In this document: positions 23,703 through 35,340 of the stretch, piece after piece
How positions within the stretch are numbered: position 1 is the stretch's first letter
Layout: the number at the start of each line of letters is the position of its first letter
NCBI GenBank assembly: GCA_020226215.1
Contig: CM035235.1
Coordinates: 7,143,151-7,207,150 of the forward strand
Reading direction: 5' to 3'
Length of the DNA stretch: 64,000 nt
Origin: Sindora glabra
Lineage: Eukaryota; Streptophyta; Magnoliopsida; Fabales; Fabaceae
Translations under genes and position numbers: made by a program
The notes under the pieces: generated by a model
Told to the model about the DNA's origin: nothing
What the model saw: only the letters and a program-made list of their open reading frames with translations
Databases searched by the model: none

Positions 23703-24760
23703 CATTACTCATTCTAAGGTTGAGCTCTAATCTTTTCTTCACGGGCAAATTAAATTGTTATTTTTGACAATTGTGGATTTGTGGGATCTAAGACCCCTTT
23801 AAATGTGAATGCGCCCATTTGCGGATTCATTTCATTTTTCATGATCGTGATTATGATTTGGGATGATTTTATTCACTTGCATGTTTAGACCCCTTGGGAT
23901 GTATTTGTGAAGATTAAATATAGTATCTATATTATGATGAGAATTGGAAAACTGAACTCTTCGGTTATGGAGACTCACAAGAGAATGCCATCGTTAAAGC
24001 AAGACTGGAAAATTGTAATGCATCGAGGCATGATTTATGCTTGGATTTATTTTCATATTTCACACATTTTCCTTTCACTCAGATTCTTAAGTACGCACTT
24101 AGCAATGTGCATAGCGTTGCGTAGGGACGCATAGAACGTGTGTAAAATGGTAAAGTGAGAATATCCAATTTGGTTCTTTTGAAGATGCACTTAAAAGAAA
24201 ACATCACAATTTTTAATAAAAAAATTAAGGATTTAAAATTTAATAAATAAAAATTAATTTAAAGCAATGATTTTCAAATGGTAATTTTTCATTTTTTTGA
24301 TTTTTTATTAAATATTATAATATTTTATTTTACACTGTTTCTAGCACTTTAGAAGAGACATTATCAGGTGAAGGAAATCAATCGTGTCAAAAGGTGAAAC
24401 TTCACTTTCACTTTCTAATGGATGAATATTGGACCGTGCATGACTGTATTGAGCAGCTTCCAAATTCTGATGGCATTGAAGCGATACAAATTGAATCTGC
24501 TAGCCAAGACATTTTTTAGCATAGCTCCAATGAAATTAATTGCTTGAATTACCGCAAAAATCTCTGTTCAATTCGACTAAAACTAGGAAGTTTAATTTGA
24601 TTCAACCCAGTAAAACTATTGAACGGTGCAAATTGCAATCTTAATGCTTGACTTGAGCTCAATAATAAAATCTTATCAAACAATTGTACAAGTTTAGTTC
24701 TTCAAAAAATAAAAAACTTAATACATATAAAAATTATACAAATATAATTTGAAAAATTAT
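23703..24760. other. 3' UTR of the PPPDE gene and AT-rich intergenic DNA
   Basis: The first 200-450 bases retain moderate base composition and are likely 3' UTR. A 75-codon frame at 23907-24134 has no recognisable homology. From about 24170 on the DNA is AT-rich and featureless up to the copia LTR. Confidence 0.5.
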
Positions 24761-25061
24761 ATTAATGTTATAAAAATAATAAATACTTAAAAATAATAAA
24801 AGAAAGATATAAAAGAGAAGAAGGAAAATTACAAGGAGGAAGAGAATATTTAATTTAACTATATCCAAAATGATTTATACAAATTATATTTATAGGACAA
24901 ATTGATCAAACGTTATAATGATGATTTATAAATAAAATTGAAACATAATAATTGACCATAATGAGAATGTAACGTATGATATAATAATTAATCATAATTG
25001 ACAATATAACGTTTGACCTATAGATATTTACATTTAATAAACTTAATTGTTATTCATAACA
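24761..25061 (-). repeat. Copia 3' LTR
   Basis: It shares ordered blocks with 25536-25833, including GTTATAAAAATAATAAATACTT, GGACAAATTGATCAAACGTT (variant in the partner) and CATTTAATAAACT. Many substitutions separate the pair, so the insertion is old. Confidence 0.7.
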
Positions 25062-25316
25062 TTCTCTCTTGGAAGTCTATATAATATGTAATAAAGTATT
25101 GTCTTATTAAAAACCTTGTAAGAAAAATCCAATGAGACAAAAACCATAGCAAAAAAAAAATAGTACAGTACGTATTAGCTCTTCCTCCTGATGACATCAA
25201 TTAAGATTTTTAATAAAAAAATTCCAATATTTTGATCTAGCTTTTCAAATGCATTAGTAAAAAGTGCCTTAGTAAACAAATATACTAAATATAAGCTTAA
25301 CTATATTCCAATGGCT

Positions 25317-25517
25317 TCATGCAGGTAAAGAATTATATCTTGTTAGTAAATTAATGGCAAATGATATATCAAATTGTCTATGACTAGTAAAATACATTAG
25401 TGCTTTAATTGCTCTAAAATATGATGCTTCAAAACTAAGTAGTTCTTTATCTTTTTCTCGAGATCTAAAGGGATCTTTGTTTATATCTAGTAATTGTATA
25501 ATTATTGGGATGCACAA
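25317..25517 (-). pseudogene. Copia pol fragment (RT to RNase H junction)
   Basis: The 66-residue minus-strand translation contains FEASYFRAIKALMYFTSHRQ and FDISFAINLLTRYNSLPA. These correspond to the Y-R-x-x-I-G-x-L-x-Y-L ... R-P-D-I-x-x-x-V-x-x-L-x-R-Y motif just after the copia reverse transcriptase. Upstream LDINKDPFRSREKDKELL fits the usual preceding segment. It abuts the 5' LTR, where gag should be, so most of the coding region has been deleted. Confidence 0.8.
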
Positions 25518-25535
25518 CAGATGTGATTTATCTAT

Positions 25536-25833
25536 ATTAAGGTTATAAAAATAATAAATACTTAAAAAATAATATGAAATAAATAAAAAGAATTATAAGA
25601 AGGAGTAGAATATTTGATTTAATTTTATCTATAATAATTTATATAACTCATATTTATAAGACAAATTAATCAAATGTTATAATTTTATAATGATAATTCA
25701 TAAATAGAATTGAAACTTAACAATTGATCATAATAAAAATATAATGTCTGATCTAATAATTGACCATAATTAAGAATATAATATTTGATCTATGAATATT
25801 CATATTTAATAAACTCAATTATTATTTATAACA
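25536..25833 (-). repeat. Copia 5' LTR
   Basis: Partner of 24761-25061; on the minus strand it starts TGTTATAAATAATAATTGAG. No clear tRNA primer site survives inside it. Confidence 0.65.
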
Positions 25834-26443
25834 ATTAAATATTATATACTTAAAGTTGTAAAAAAATTGAGTTTTTAATTATATTCTATATTGTAAATAT
25901 AAAAATATAATAAAATTAATATAATATATAACTGAACTATATACATGATCTTGCTTTGCGGTGGGATTTGGGAGGCAAAGAAGCAAAGCCATACACCTGA
26001 GCTTTAACATAGAATATTCGGTCAATTATGATACTCCAGGGAATTAAGCATAGCTGTTTCTCAGGAAGAAGTGCTATGATACACAGTTGAATACAATTAA
26101 ATCAAATTTAGCTACATTATAGTGATCTCTTCGGAAGGAGGAACAATAAAGGTTTATTTCCCATTTAAAATTTATTTTCTGAGGATAATCCTAGATACCT
26201 CTCACTTGTTCTTCATTTTCCTTCTCTCAAACAGAACATCAGTGTCTAATATGGGGCTTTTTCCCTTCACATGGCCGAAATTATCTATATGCCGTTTTCA
26301 ACCTTCTCTTTTCCCTTGTTATTTCTCTCCCTCCCTCTCTCTTTTTTTTTTTAATTACCTGTCTGGTGTACCACTGGCACTTCCCATTCTGTGTAATTTA
26401 TGTATTTGAAACAGGAAGACTCTTCAGGTACAAATATGGTGAA
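25834..26443. other. Intergenic DNA and probable 3' UTR of the EamA gene
   Basis: AT-rich DNA up to about 25940, then more balanced sequence (about 25945-26443) likely to include the minus-strand transporter 3' UTR. A 95-codon plus-strand frame at 26122-26409 is hydrophobic, pyrimidine-tract driven and unconvincing as a gene. Confidence 0.4.
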
Positions 26444-29201
26444 TTACAATGTTAAGAGGAAGAAGCAGCTATGACATGACGGCTGAAACTTAGTTTCTCC
26501 GTAATGTATGGTTGAAATGATGTTCTCATTTTTCACTTCCAGGCTCCCTTCTCTGGATGATTTGCAAAAGGCACCAGAAGGAATATTGATTCCAGCAAAG
26601 CCAATCAAGACAGCTACTGCTCCAAGGTAGTCCAACCGCCCGGGAGGATTGCCAGTGAAGGTATCCACAATGGCAGCCAATGGGACCTGAATTGCAATCC
26701 CAGCTGTAGCTACTGTGGTTGATGTCAGAAGAACAGCCTCGGCCCACAAGTAATCACCCAGCACACTATCCAGCAATCCTGGACATGATAAGAAACATTC
26801 CGTACATCATTAAATGCAGAAACCAAATTGAAGTGTACATGAGAGGATTAATCCCTTGTAATAATAACAAGAAAAGGCTTATTGTGTTTCAAGTTCATAT
26901 CTGGACAGTGGATTAAGTTTCCACAATATATCGGTAGTATATTCTCTAGGATCTGAATATTCTCACTTCAGAAGCTGTGTAACCATGAAATCCTTGGAAA
27001 GTTTCTGCTGGCTTAACAATAACTGGCTATTAACTCATTCAATAATTAATTATTTTATCAGTGAAACAATGGATCAGAGCCAAACAGCATCTTTTTATTA
27101 ACAGGTAACACGGACAAGTAGTCATTTTAAGGCAAGATCCTCCAAGATGCTTCAAATTCCAACAAAGCAGAAAGAGAAGGCATTTCCATGTGACGTGGGA
27201 CTTACACTCAATGGGTCCCATAGAATTAACATTTGATTGCTAACAAGGTTTTTCTCTCCTCTCAAAGTGATTGTGCATATATACCCCCAAAAAAAAAAAA
27301 TCCACTGTTCGTGACAAAGATCTATGCAACATAAAACTTAAAGAGATACTCAAAGACATGAAAAATGACAAGGCTGGTACTCCGGTATTTCATCTCTGAG
27401 GGTCCAAAGAAAATTACTTTGCATTTTCGGCTCAACAATTCAGTTATCATGTTCATGTGTGGAAATTAACCTTTGTTAGAAACTAATGTTTAGTAATTAG
27501 ATTATTATATGAGCTTAGGCTATGTTTGTTGTGCACTCAAAGATCAAAGGGGTATTAGAGTCCCTGACTCTTTGTGTTCATTGGTAGCTCTATATAAATA
27601 GAGCATGGGGTTAAATGTTATGCAATTCAGCCTTCTATTTGTTTCAATTTCTCTCCAACTCTCTCTAGTCTCTCCCTACATCTTTCCTTCCACCAAACTT
27701 TAATTATTTTGTCAACAGCCTTGATGTTTTAAGGGCATGCCACTCAATCTTCAAAGACAAGTTTGTGCTGAGTATCTTTGCTAAAGATTTTGCTCTCAAC
27801 CAATAGTGATTAACGCAACACTAAAGATGTATATCACCGACAACTCAAGCCTGAATAATAAGAAGCATTTCTTCGAAAATATCTAACAAGAATCTGGAGG
27901 AAGAAGGGTACCAATAAAAAGAAAAACCAATTAGGTAATTTGTTTTGCCTTTCCCACTGTTGCTACAAAATTCAATGTTAAAAATTTTTACAAAGGGATA
28001 AAGAAAGCAGCCATACTGTGAAATTTGAAAGCCAGGGAAACTAAATAAAAGAAAAAAAAAACATTAACTAACCTTTACCAACAATCAGACCAAGCTGCTT
28101 CCATGTATGTGTATAAAAAGGTTCCACCTCAGTGAAATTGAGTACAAGGGCAACAGGAAGAAATATAAACATATTGCAAAGTCCAAGATATCCAAAAAAC
28201 TGAGCCATACTGGCATGACCACTCTTTCCATCATCATCAGGTAATTTCTTGCGAATGAGGGTAATATACACTGCATATAATCCAGTAGAAACAAGAGCGA
28301 GAATGTCTCCAAGAAGGGGGTTTGAAGCAATTGCATTTAAACCACTTTGTGAGTCACCAAAACTTACGATTATCATTCCTCCCATGCAAAGAAGAATGCT
28401 AAAGAGCTTGACCCAAGTGAATTTCTCACCCAAAAATGCTAGAGAGACCAAAAATGTAAAAGGACTGGATACACTGCTTAGGATTGCATTTGACTGCATA
28501 TGACATTAGAACATAAATCAATTTAAGCCAGATGGCAAAAAGAACCAGAATTTAGATTCTTATAAGCAGAGACATGGAATCCAAACTCCAAAGCCACTTA
28601 CTGTGACAGTAGTATACTTCAACGAGAGGTTAAAAGTGAGCTGAGAAAAAAACCAGAACGGGCATATCAATAGGCTAACTTTGGCAGCCTCGCATCGGTT
28701 CCAACGCCCTTTGGCATCCAATTGATTAGCAACGTTATTAATCACATTAACACGATCTGGCAAGCTCTCTTCCACATTGTCTAACTGCTGAAATTCAGAA
28801 CCACTATCCCTTTGTGGACTGACATCAACTTTGTCTACAAGCAAGGATGCATTGGCATTGCTGTTTTCATCATCATCAAGAAGGATACATAGCTCTGATT
28901 TTCCTAGAACATCCAAATGGTTACTCTCTTTGCTTCTCCAGAACCATAAACCTCCATAAGAATCCTCTATATATTGCCCAATTTCAACAATGGGAATGTA
29001 CACTACAAATAATGAATTGCAGATGTAGGTAATGAGGAACGGTGATACTCCCGTATCTACAACTGACTGAACTACAAACCCAGATGCTACCCAGATTGCA
29101 GCCACAACTACTATATATATCAAACCTAGAATCCATTTACAAGCTTTACTAGTCATATCCTTTGAACAACAAAACCTGCAGATATTCCCTAATATTTCCA
29201 A
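26444..29201 (-). CDS. EamA/DMT-superfamily membrane transporter (SLC35F-like), three exons, 451 aa
   Basis: On the minus strand the exons are 29201-28602, 28493-28073 and 26778-26444, with GT/AG introns and phases that close (ACA|TCA; AAA G|GA TTG), giving 1356 nt. Multiple hydrophobic helices are visible: about 22-45 (KWILGLIYIVVVAAIWVASG), 54-76, 176-196, and in exon 2 NAILSSVSSPFTFLVSLAFL. A later pair is LLGDILALVSTGLYAVYITL and MFIFLPVALVLNF; exon 3 has TTVATAGIAIQVPLAAIVDT and LDYLGAVAVLIGFAGI. An acidic/Ser-rich loop (about 90-170) follows helix 2. The family comprises proton- or substrate-coupled small-molecule transporters of endomembranes; the substrate is unknown. The closest recalled plant relatives are AT3G07080-like EamA proteins. 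Intron 2 is 1.3 kb. The last ~30 residues (after KNENIISTIHYG) look less conserved, so the C-terminal end is less certain. Confidence 0.9.
26779..28072 (-). other. Large intron 2 of the EamA gene
   Basis: This 1.29-kb interval separates two well-phased exons. It contains only short frames (largest about 65 codons) with no family similarity, a poly-A run near 27288-27300 and a T/C-rich patch at about 27630-27700. I see no nested gene. Confidence 0.7.
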
Positions 29202-29985
29202 ACACCAATGGTAAAACCATTCTAGATTACCCAGAATTGAAAACCACTTTTACGGCATAAATCACCAATGCCCTTGTTGCAATTCACACAAAGCCTTGCT
29301 CCTAAAGACAACCAAAAAACATTTATCAGCAGAAAAAAAAAACTTGCCAATCAATTTTGAGCGGAGTCCTAGATACAAGAGAAAAAAACACAACAATAAT
29401 TCGGGAATATGTAACTGAAAAGACATTAAGATAATAAGAACCAAAGGAAAGGAAAAAACCATTATCTAAACTGTCGTCATATTAACTCTTCAAAAAATTA
29501 CATAATGAAAAACAACATTTGACAAACTGAGTCCGCAGTCTAGGAGTGTAGCTGAATAAGAATCAATGTTGGTTCATTGGATGGAGAAACGCAATGAAAT
29601 TCGTAGACTTAGAGAGCTGTGCTTCCTGTGTGAACCAGTATTTGAGATCCTTGGTCGTTGAGTTTTCATGAGCGATCATTTGGGTTGCCAACAACTTACT
29701 GCTGTCCCTTTTGGCGTCGCTAGACAAAGGGAGATAAGGAGGGATTTTGATTTTAAGCAGAACGAATCATAGAGCAACGACAAATCAAAATAGGCCCCCT
29801 GAATGCATCCCACTATCATCTTTGTTGATAAGGGTTCTTGAATACCAAAACACCTTAACTCCCAATTCTAGATTGTTTTGGTTTGCAAAGAGGGAGAAGA
29901 ACCCTGGATCTGATTTTGCCGTCAACATGAATTCATCTATTTTTTGATAGAAGTTTACAGAAAAAAACCTTACCCAGAAAAGGCT
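29202..29985 (-). other. 5' UTR / promoter region of the EamA gene
   Basis: Balanced base composition extends to about 29970 and then drops sharply to AT-rich DNA, suggesting the transcript and core promoter lie here. Minus-strand frames in this region (for example 29262-29462) are not in phase with exon 1 and are probably UTR or intron. No TATA box is assigned. Confidence 0.4.
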
Positions 29986-29991
29986 CCAGCC

Positions 29992-30310
29992 CGTTTGTTT
30001 CTATTTTTAAAAATATTTTTTTATTTTTTTTAAATCGGAGAATTTGTTATCAATTTATTTTTAAAATTTATATATAAAAATTATTCTTTAAATATATAAT
30101 TTAAAAATAAAAAATAAAATAATTTTTAATTTTTTAAAATTTATCTTTTTATTTTAAATACCAATTTTATAATTAAATAAAATATTTTTTATTTCTAATA
30201 TCAACAATCTTTTAATTTTAATTTTTTTAAACTGCAACCAATTTTAAAAATATAAAAATAACTTTTAAAAATAATTTTAAAAATATAAAAATAAAAACAT
30301 ACCACATAAA
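29992..30310. mobile_element. Possible MITE with imperfect inverted ends
   Basis: The left end CCCGTTTGTTTCTATTTTTA and the inverted right end GATGTGTTTATGTGGTATGTTTTTATTTTT share a GTTT..TTTTTA(T/A) layout around an AT-rich core of about 300 bp. It sits at the upstream edge of the transporter gene. Target-site duplications are not clear. Confidence 0.35.
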
Positions 30311-32056
30311 CACATCGCCGAACTTGGCAACTGGACTAACTTTTTGAAAGTTGGCAGCTTTTCCTCGGGTGAATCCGATTGATTATGAGAAAGATTGTAT
30401 AAAACAATTGTTTTTTTCTAAGTAGACAAAGCAATTAATTGATTATTACATCCTTAAATTTTAATTAGTATTATTAGATATTTTTTAATGATTATTAGTT
30501 TTTATTTTAACATTGTTAAAATTGTACAGCCTAGGAATTAGTTTTGGAAAAACTGTTCAAATAAAATATCTTTTGGAGGGTTATTAAGATAAACTAATTC
30601 AATCTTATTAGACTAATTTAAAGAATAAAAATTATATTTTAATTAGTCTCAAGTTTGATTACTTTCTCATCTTATTAAGTTAAGTTGGATTGAATTGTTA
30701 TAATATCAATATTAATTTAAATCCTGTATTAATTTTTATAGCATGGTTTTAAGCGAATTTTATGATATATTATTATTATTATTGTTGTTGTTGTTGTTAT
30801 TATTATAATTATATCATTTATTTTTTATTGCTAGTTTGATATAATTAATTAATTAAAATTATTATTATCATACTAAAATAATAAGAAAATAAATTAAAAT
30901 ATAATAATTTTCAACATAGAAAATAACTAATTAGAAAAGTAATTAAAAGCCAGGGATAAAACCTAAAAAAAAATAGCATTAATTAAAATTAGTACATATA
31001 TATTATTAACTAAATTCATAACATATTATAAATATATCATTATTTTACTATAGTAATAATAATTTATTACTTTAATTAATATATTTATTTAGTTATAATA
31101 ATTATTTTATATATATTTACTTAATAACTGCTTTGTGTAATTTTTTATTAATTTTTAAATTTCATGATGAAAAATTTAATTTCTTACATAATTCTTATTA
31201 ATATTTTTAATTTTAATATAATTATTTATTTAATAAATTTGTGTAATATATATTGATAATATTAAATATACAAATTCATTAATTTTAAGTTAGATATTTT
31301 TTAATTTATAAACTTTCATAATATATGCTAATCATATTAGATATATAAATCATTAGTGTTAATATTAAAAATTATTTAATATTACTCATATATATAATTT
31401 TAATATTATATTGAAGTATAATTTTAATATACAAAAATTAAAATTTTGATATATATAAACATACACTTAATAATAAATTAATAATTTATTATTTACTATT
31501 ATCAAATTAATAAGTTAACCTAATAATCTAATGAGTTAATATTTATTAGTGCCAATCTTTTATTAGATTGGGTTAATCAATTTTAATACTTTTTTAGGTC
31601 AGATTACTATTATCATTTTTTATATTAATTTTAATTTCAAATTAGATAAAATTATATCAATATCAAACTAATCTATTAAACTAAGAGTGTAAAATTAGCC
31701 GTGACTTATAGATTGGATTGTGACCCAACTGTAACTTGCCACCTATTTTCATAGGTTTGGATTTTAAAAATTAAATTTATTTTTAAACATGAATAATATA
31801 GATCAGTTAGTTAGGGATTCAATTCAAGACGGACCAGTATATAGTTGTCAAGTTCACAAATTTTTAGTTGAAACTTATAGATAAACTTGTATCTATCACA
31901 AATTTTGATGAGTTTAAACCCTCTAAAATTGAACAAGTTTTAAATATAAATAATACAGATTGACTTGTCATGAACTTGGTCCGTATTTGCATAGGCCAAC
32001 CTATTTGACAGATACATTAAACCTACTTTAATAACTCTAATCTTTTAGCCTTGATA
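30311..32056. other. AT-rich intergenic stretch
   Basis: No frame or domain seen. It includes short (TTA)n/(TTG)n runs (30770-30805). A segment at about 31680-32050 is less AT-rich and looks like an old, unclassified repeat (starts AGAGTGTAAAATTAGCC). Confidence 0.5.
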
Positions 32057-32141
32057 GTTCATAAGTTAATTATTAACTTATTTAATATGAAAATTATTAA
32101 GTTAACTAAATGGTAAAGTTAATTATTGACTTACCTTTTAA
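32057..32141 (+). repeat. 85-bp direct repeat flanking the gypsy element, left copy
   Basis: Identical by eye to 37678-37762 over 85 bases; it begins GTTCATAAGTTAATTATT and ends TTGACTTACCTTTTAA. It ends 4 bp before the 5' LTR. It is far longer than the 4-6 bp duplication normally made by LTR-element integration. Confidence 0.95.
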
Positions 32142-32145
32142 TTAT

Positions 32146-32767
32146 TGATGAAAATCAAAGAAAGACATTGATGAAAATCAAAGAAAGCCCATTGAAGACA
32201 ATGGACTAAAGGTGTTGAAAGGGCTTCACGGATCAATGTCAAGGGTTTGGCAAAGGGGATGAAGGGAGACCTAGATAAGATGATTGCTCCCCTATTTGAG
32301 AAAAGGCACAATTTGGAGCTAAAGAGTCCAAGATGCTCAATTGCGTGTATTTGGAAGACTTGGGCTCTAATGAATCCATTAGCATTTAGTTAGTTTAGCA
32401 TTTTTGTAATAAATGGGCCTTATGGGCCAAGACTTGTTTTTAGATTTATTTTGGCATGAAAACTTATTTTATTTGGGTCACTTAAATTGGGCTTGTTAGT
32501 GTACAAGGCCCATTAGGGTTTGCTTATGGGGGCTGGTCATATATAAGCTCTTGTAAACATATTTTATTCAGTTTTGAATACAATTTGAGATTGAGAGCTT
32601 GTGACTCTTAGGTTCTTGAGTGAGCCAATTATCCTTGATCTTATCAAGAGGCCTCCTCTTGTGGCGATCTTTCCTTCGGCTTATCAATCCGTGATTGTGG
32701 CGCCCATCCTCCATCTTTTTCTGCTTTTCTTGTTTCAAATCCAATTCAAGATCCGTCTTTTTCATCA
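32146..32767 (+). repeat. Gypsy 5' LTR
   Basis: Starts TGATGAAAATCAAAG and ends TTTTTCATCA (TG...CA). It matches 37047-37677 along its length with scattered substitutions and small indels. The first 45 bp are a tandem duplication of a roughly 22-bp unit (ATTGATGAAAATCAAAGAAAG repeated), present in both LTRs and therefore older than this insertion. Sequence GGTCATATATAA near 32535-32546 is a possible TATA box. Confidence 0.93.
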
Positions 32768-32769
32768 AT

Positions 32770-32781
32770 TGGTATCAGAGC
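32770..32781 (+). promoter_or_regulatory. Retrotransposon primer-binding site (initiator Met tRNA)
   Basis: TGGTATCAGAGC follows the 5' LTR after a 2-base spacer. It is the standard complement of the 3' end of plant initiator Met tRNA used by many LTR retrotransposons. Confidence 0.92.
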
Positions 32782-33875
32782 TTTGGTTGGAATTGGATTT
32801 GAGGTACTGTTCATCGATACTTTCACGTACTGTTTGTGCACTGTTCATCGTTTCGTTTTCTGCAATGGTACTGTTCACGCCTCGTACTATCACGCGTCAC
32901 TGTTCATGCATTAGGGTTTCATCATTCTTGGTACAATCTTTCCTAAATCTTGTTGCAACACTTGTTTTATTGCTGGATTCTTATTTCTTGATGATTAGAT
33001 TGGCTAAATTCATAATCAATTGTTAAGTTTCTGCACTTGTGTTCTTCGTGTTCATCAATTGTTCATCACATGTTCTTGATTTGAATCTGTCCAATCTTCT
33101 AAAATTCTGTTAGTTTGGTGTTTGGTGTTAAATAATAGCTTGATTTAAAGGGAATTGTGAATACAATCAATTCTAATTCCTTGTTTACTCTTCTTTCAAA
33201 ATTCTGGTTCAATTGGATTGAATTTTTTGCTGTCTCAAAAATGAACATTCCATATTTTTGCTTGTTCTTGCAAGTTTATCATAGTGGCTAATTGAAAATT
33301 GTGTGATTCAATTTGAAAAGGGTACAACTATTGTGAAAAAAAAAAGAAGAAGAAAAAAATCTGCAGCAAAAAAAAAAAAAAAAAAAAAAAGAAAAAAATT
33401 GCAGCACACAAAAGTGCTTCTTGAATGCCACTTTCTTGCAACTTTCAGCTTGCTTTTGCTTAGTTTTTGATTTATTCATACCAGAAATTTTTGAAACAAC
33501 TTAGCTATTATTTAACATTACATAATCTTCTCTATTTCTCCATTCTTGTCTTGTTTGCATTCTGTTTTCCTTAGTGTGCTTATTTCTTGTTTATTTTTCT
33601 TGATTGTCTTTGTTGGCTTCCTTAGTTTTGTCTTAGAGTTTTCTTTTGTTGGCTTCACTTGTGTCTTGCTGATTGATTGTCACTTGGTGGTGGTTGATTG
33701 TGTGGATTGGAGGTTGACTTCCTTAAGAACTCTTGAGAGCACTTGAGAAAAAGGCAAGAGAGAAATCCTTACACAAAAGCCAATTTTGAGTGAAACACGA
33801 GTAAACATCTTTTGAGTGAAACACTTAGCGAGTGGAGAGGACCTTTTATTACATTAATATTTCTGTTTTGTAGAC
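32782..33875 (+). other. Gypsy 5' leader
   Basis: Untranslated leader between primer site and gag. It carries CTGTTCATC / CTGTTCACG-type repeated phrases (32808-32915) and an A-rich homopolymer patch at 33368-33390. Short frames here (for example 33546-33746) are not recognised. Confidence 0.6.
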
Positions 33876-34640
33876 ATGTCTCATGAAGGTGGATCAAGTG
33901 GTGAAAGCACTCCTCCCTCACCTAAGTCCTTAGCTGTTAGAAGACAAATTGAAGGACTTGCACAAAGATTTGAAAGAATGTTTGAGAGGCAGAATGAAAC
34001 CATAAGAAATATTCAAGAAACCATGGCAAATAATGTAAGAAGGCAAGCACGTGACCATTCTCCACATGCCTATGAAGATTCTAGTAGTTCTCCTAGAGAT
34101 GATGAAGAGAGGAGATATGATAGGAGGAGAGATAGGAGATATGATAGGAGGGATGATGAAGAGAGGAGGTATGATAGAATAAGAGATAGGAGAGATGAAA
34201 AAGAAAGAGGAGGTAGAAGACAACATGAGAGATGTATTGAAGAAAAAGGAGTTGAAAATAAAAATGAAAGGAGTAAAACAGAAAGAGTGTATCATGATGA
34301 TGTAAAAAGAGATAAAAGAAGAGATGATAGGAGTGGTGGAGATAGACAAAGAAGTGGTGGAATAGCTTCAAACTTTCAAAGTGGCAAAATGAAATTTCCT
34401 TTGTTTCAAGGAAAGAATGATCCTCAGCTACTTAGAGTGGGAAAACAGAAGATGGAATCAATCTATGCTTGTCACCATTATTCAGAAGAGACAAAAGTGA
34501 GGCTTGCTACCTATCAATTTAGTGATTATGCTAATATTTGGTGGGATCAACTTGATTCAGCTAGAAGAAGAAAGGGTGCAAGGCCTATTGCTACTTGGGA
34601 AAGAGATGAAAGCTATTATGAGGGAAAAATTTATTCATGA
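33876..34640 (+). pseudogene. Gypsy gag, 5' part, frameshifted
   Basis: The frame begins MSHEGGSSGES and has a Glu/Arg-rich region (about residues 65-165) made of degenerate D-D-R-R-Y-D-R-type repeats. It then carries the gag core: KMKFPLFQGKNDPQLL, a shortened capsid segment with YQFSDYANIWWDQL, and a frame break near 34590. There the reading passes to the next frame (MKAIMREKFI). The usual longer capsid domain seems shortened. Gag would form the element's capsid; this copy cannot without frame repair. Confidence 0.8.
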
Positions 34641-35340
34641 CTGCCACTATAGTTCTTCATGTAAATCTTGGAGAGGAATGTTGAAAAGAAGGAAGACAAA
34701 GTATTTCCATGGCAAGTCTGAATCATCTTCAAGAATTAAAGGAGAATCATCATCAAAGTCTAAGGAAGAAGTGTCTAAGAGGAAAGTCAAAGTTGAAAAG
34801 TATCAAAAGCATTTCGAGGACAAATGCTTCAAATGCTTAAAGCATGGTCATCATGCCATTGATTGTCCACTTAAGAGAGCACTAAAGATTCAAAAAGTCT
34901 TGGGAGAACAAGCAAAGGAAGAAAGTGAAGATCAAAGAGAGAACATCTTCCACACTAGATTCAACATTAAGGGTAAGATGTGCAATGTGATCATAGATAG
35001 TGGAAGTTGTGCTAATGTTGCTAGTACCTACATGGTAGAGAAGTTGAATTTGCCTACTTTACCACATCCTACTCCATACAAGTTGCAATGGTTGAATGAT
35101 AGTGATGGAATAGAGGTGACAAAGCAAGTGTTGGTTTCTTTTATCCTTGGCAAATACCATGATGAGGTGTTGTGTGATGTTGCTCCTATGAATGCTTGTC
35201 ATTTATTGCTTGGAAGACCATGGCAATTTGATAGGAAGGTTACACATGATGGTGTCCTCAACACATATAGCTTCGAAGTGAATGGGAGAAAAATAAAACT
35301 CAATCCTTTAACTCCAAAACAAGTGTATGAGGATCATTGA
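34594..35340 (+). pseudogene. Gypsy gag 3' end and aspartic protease
   Basis: Open from the frame break to TGA at 35338-35340. It contains the nucleocapsid knuckle CFKCLKHGHHAIDC (CX2CX4HX4C, about 34827-34868). The retropepsin segment has VIIDSGSCANVAS (about 34987-35026), with the catalytic Asp-Ser-Gly, and the later hydrophobic ACHLLLGRPWQFDR (about 35194-35235). The protease would cleave Gag-Pol. The domain itself appears intact, although it is stranded behind a frameshift. Confidence 0.85.

Larger units (their letters stand above)
24761..25833 (-). mobile_element. Internally deleted Ty1/copia retrotransposon with both LTRs
   Basis: Two diverged direct repeats of about 300 bp (24761-25061 and 25536-25833) enclose about 470 bp. 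On the minus strand each LTR begins TGTTAT. The polypurine tract CTTCCAAGAGAGAA immediately precedes the 3' LTR (25062-25075 on the plus strand). The internal part keeps only a pol fragment and 3' leader-like DNA. Several stops and the loss of gag, protease and integrase show it is defective. Confidence 0.75.

Noticed and set aside
28085..28503. Alternative frames overlapping EamA exon 2 on both strands
   Set aside because: The 143-codon transporter frame with matching splice phases and helices explains this DNA.
33930..34371. Minus-strand frames of 139 and 92 codons opposite gypsy gag
   Set aside because: They arise from the purine-rich gag repeats on the other strand and give low-complexity I/S/F/H-rich peptides.
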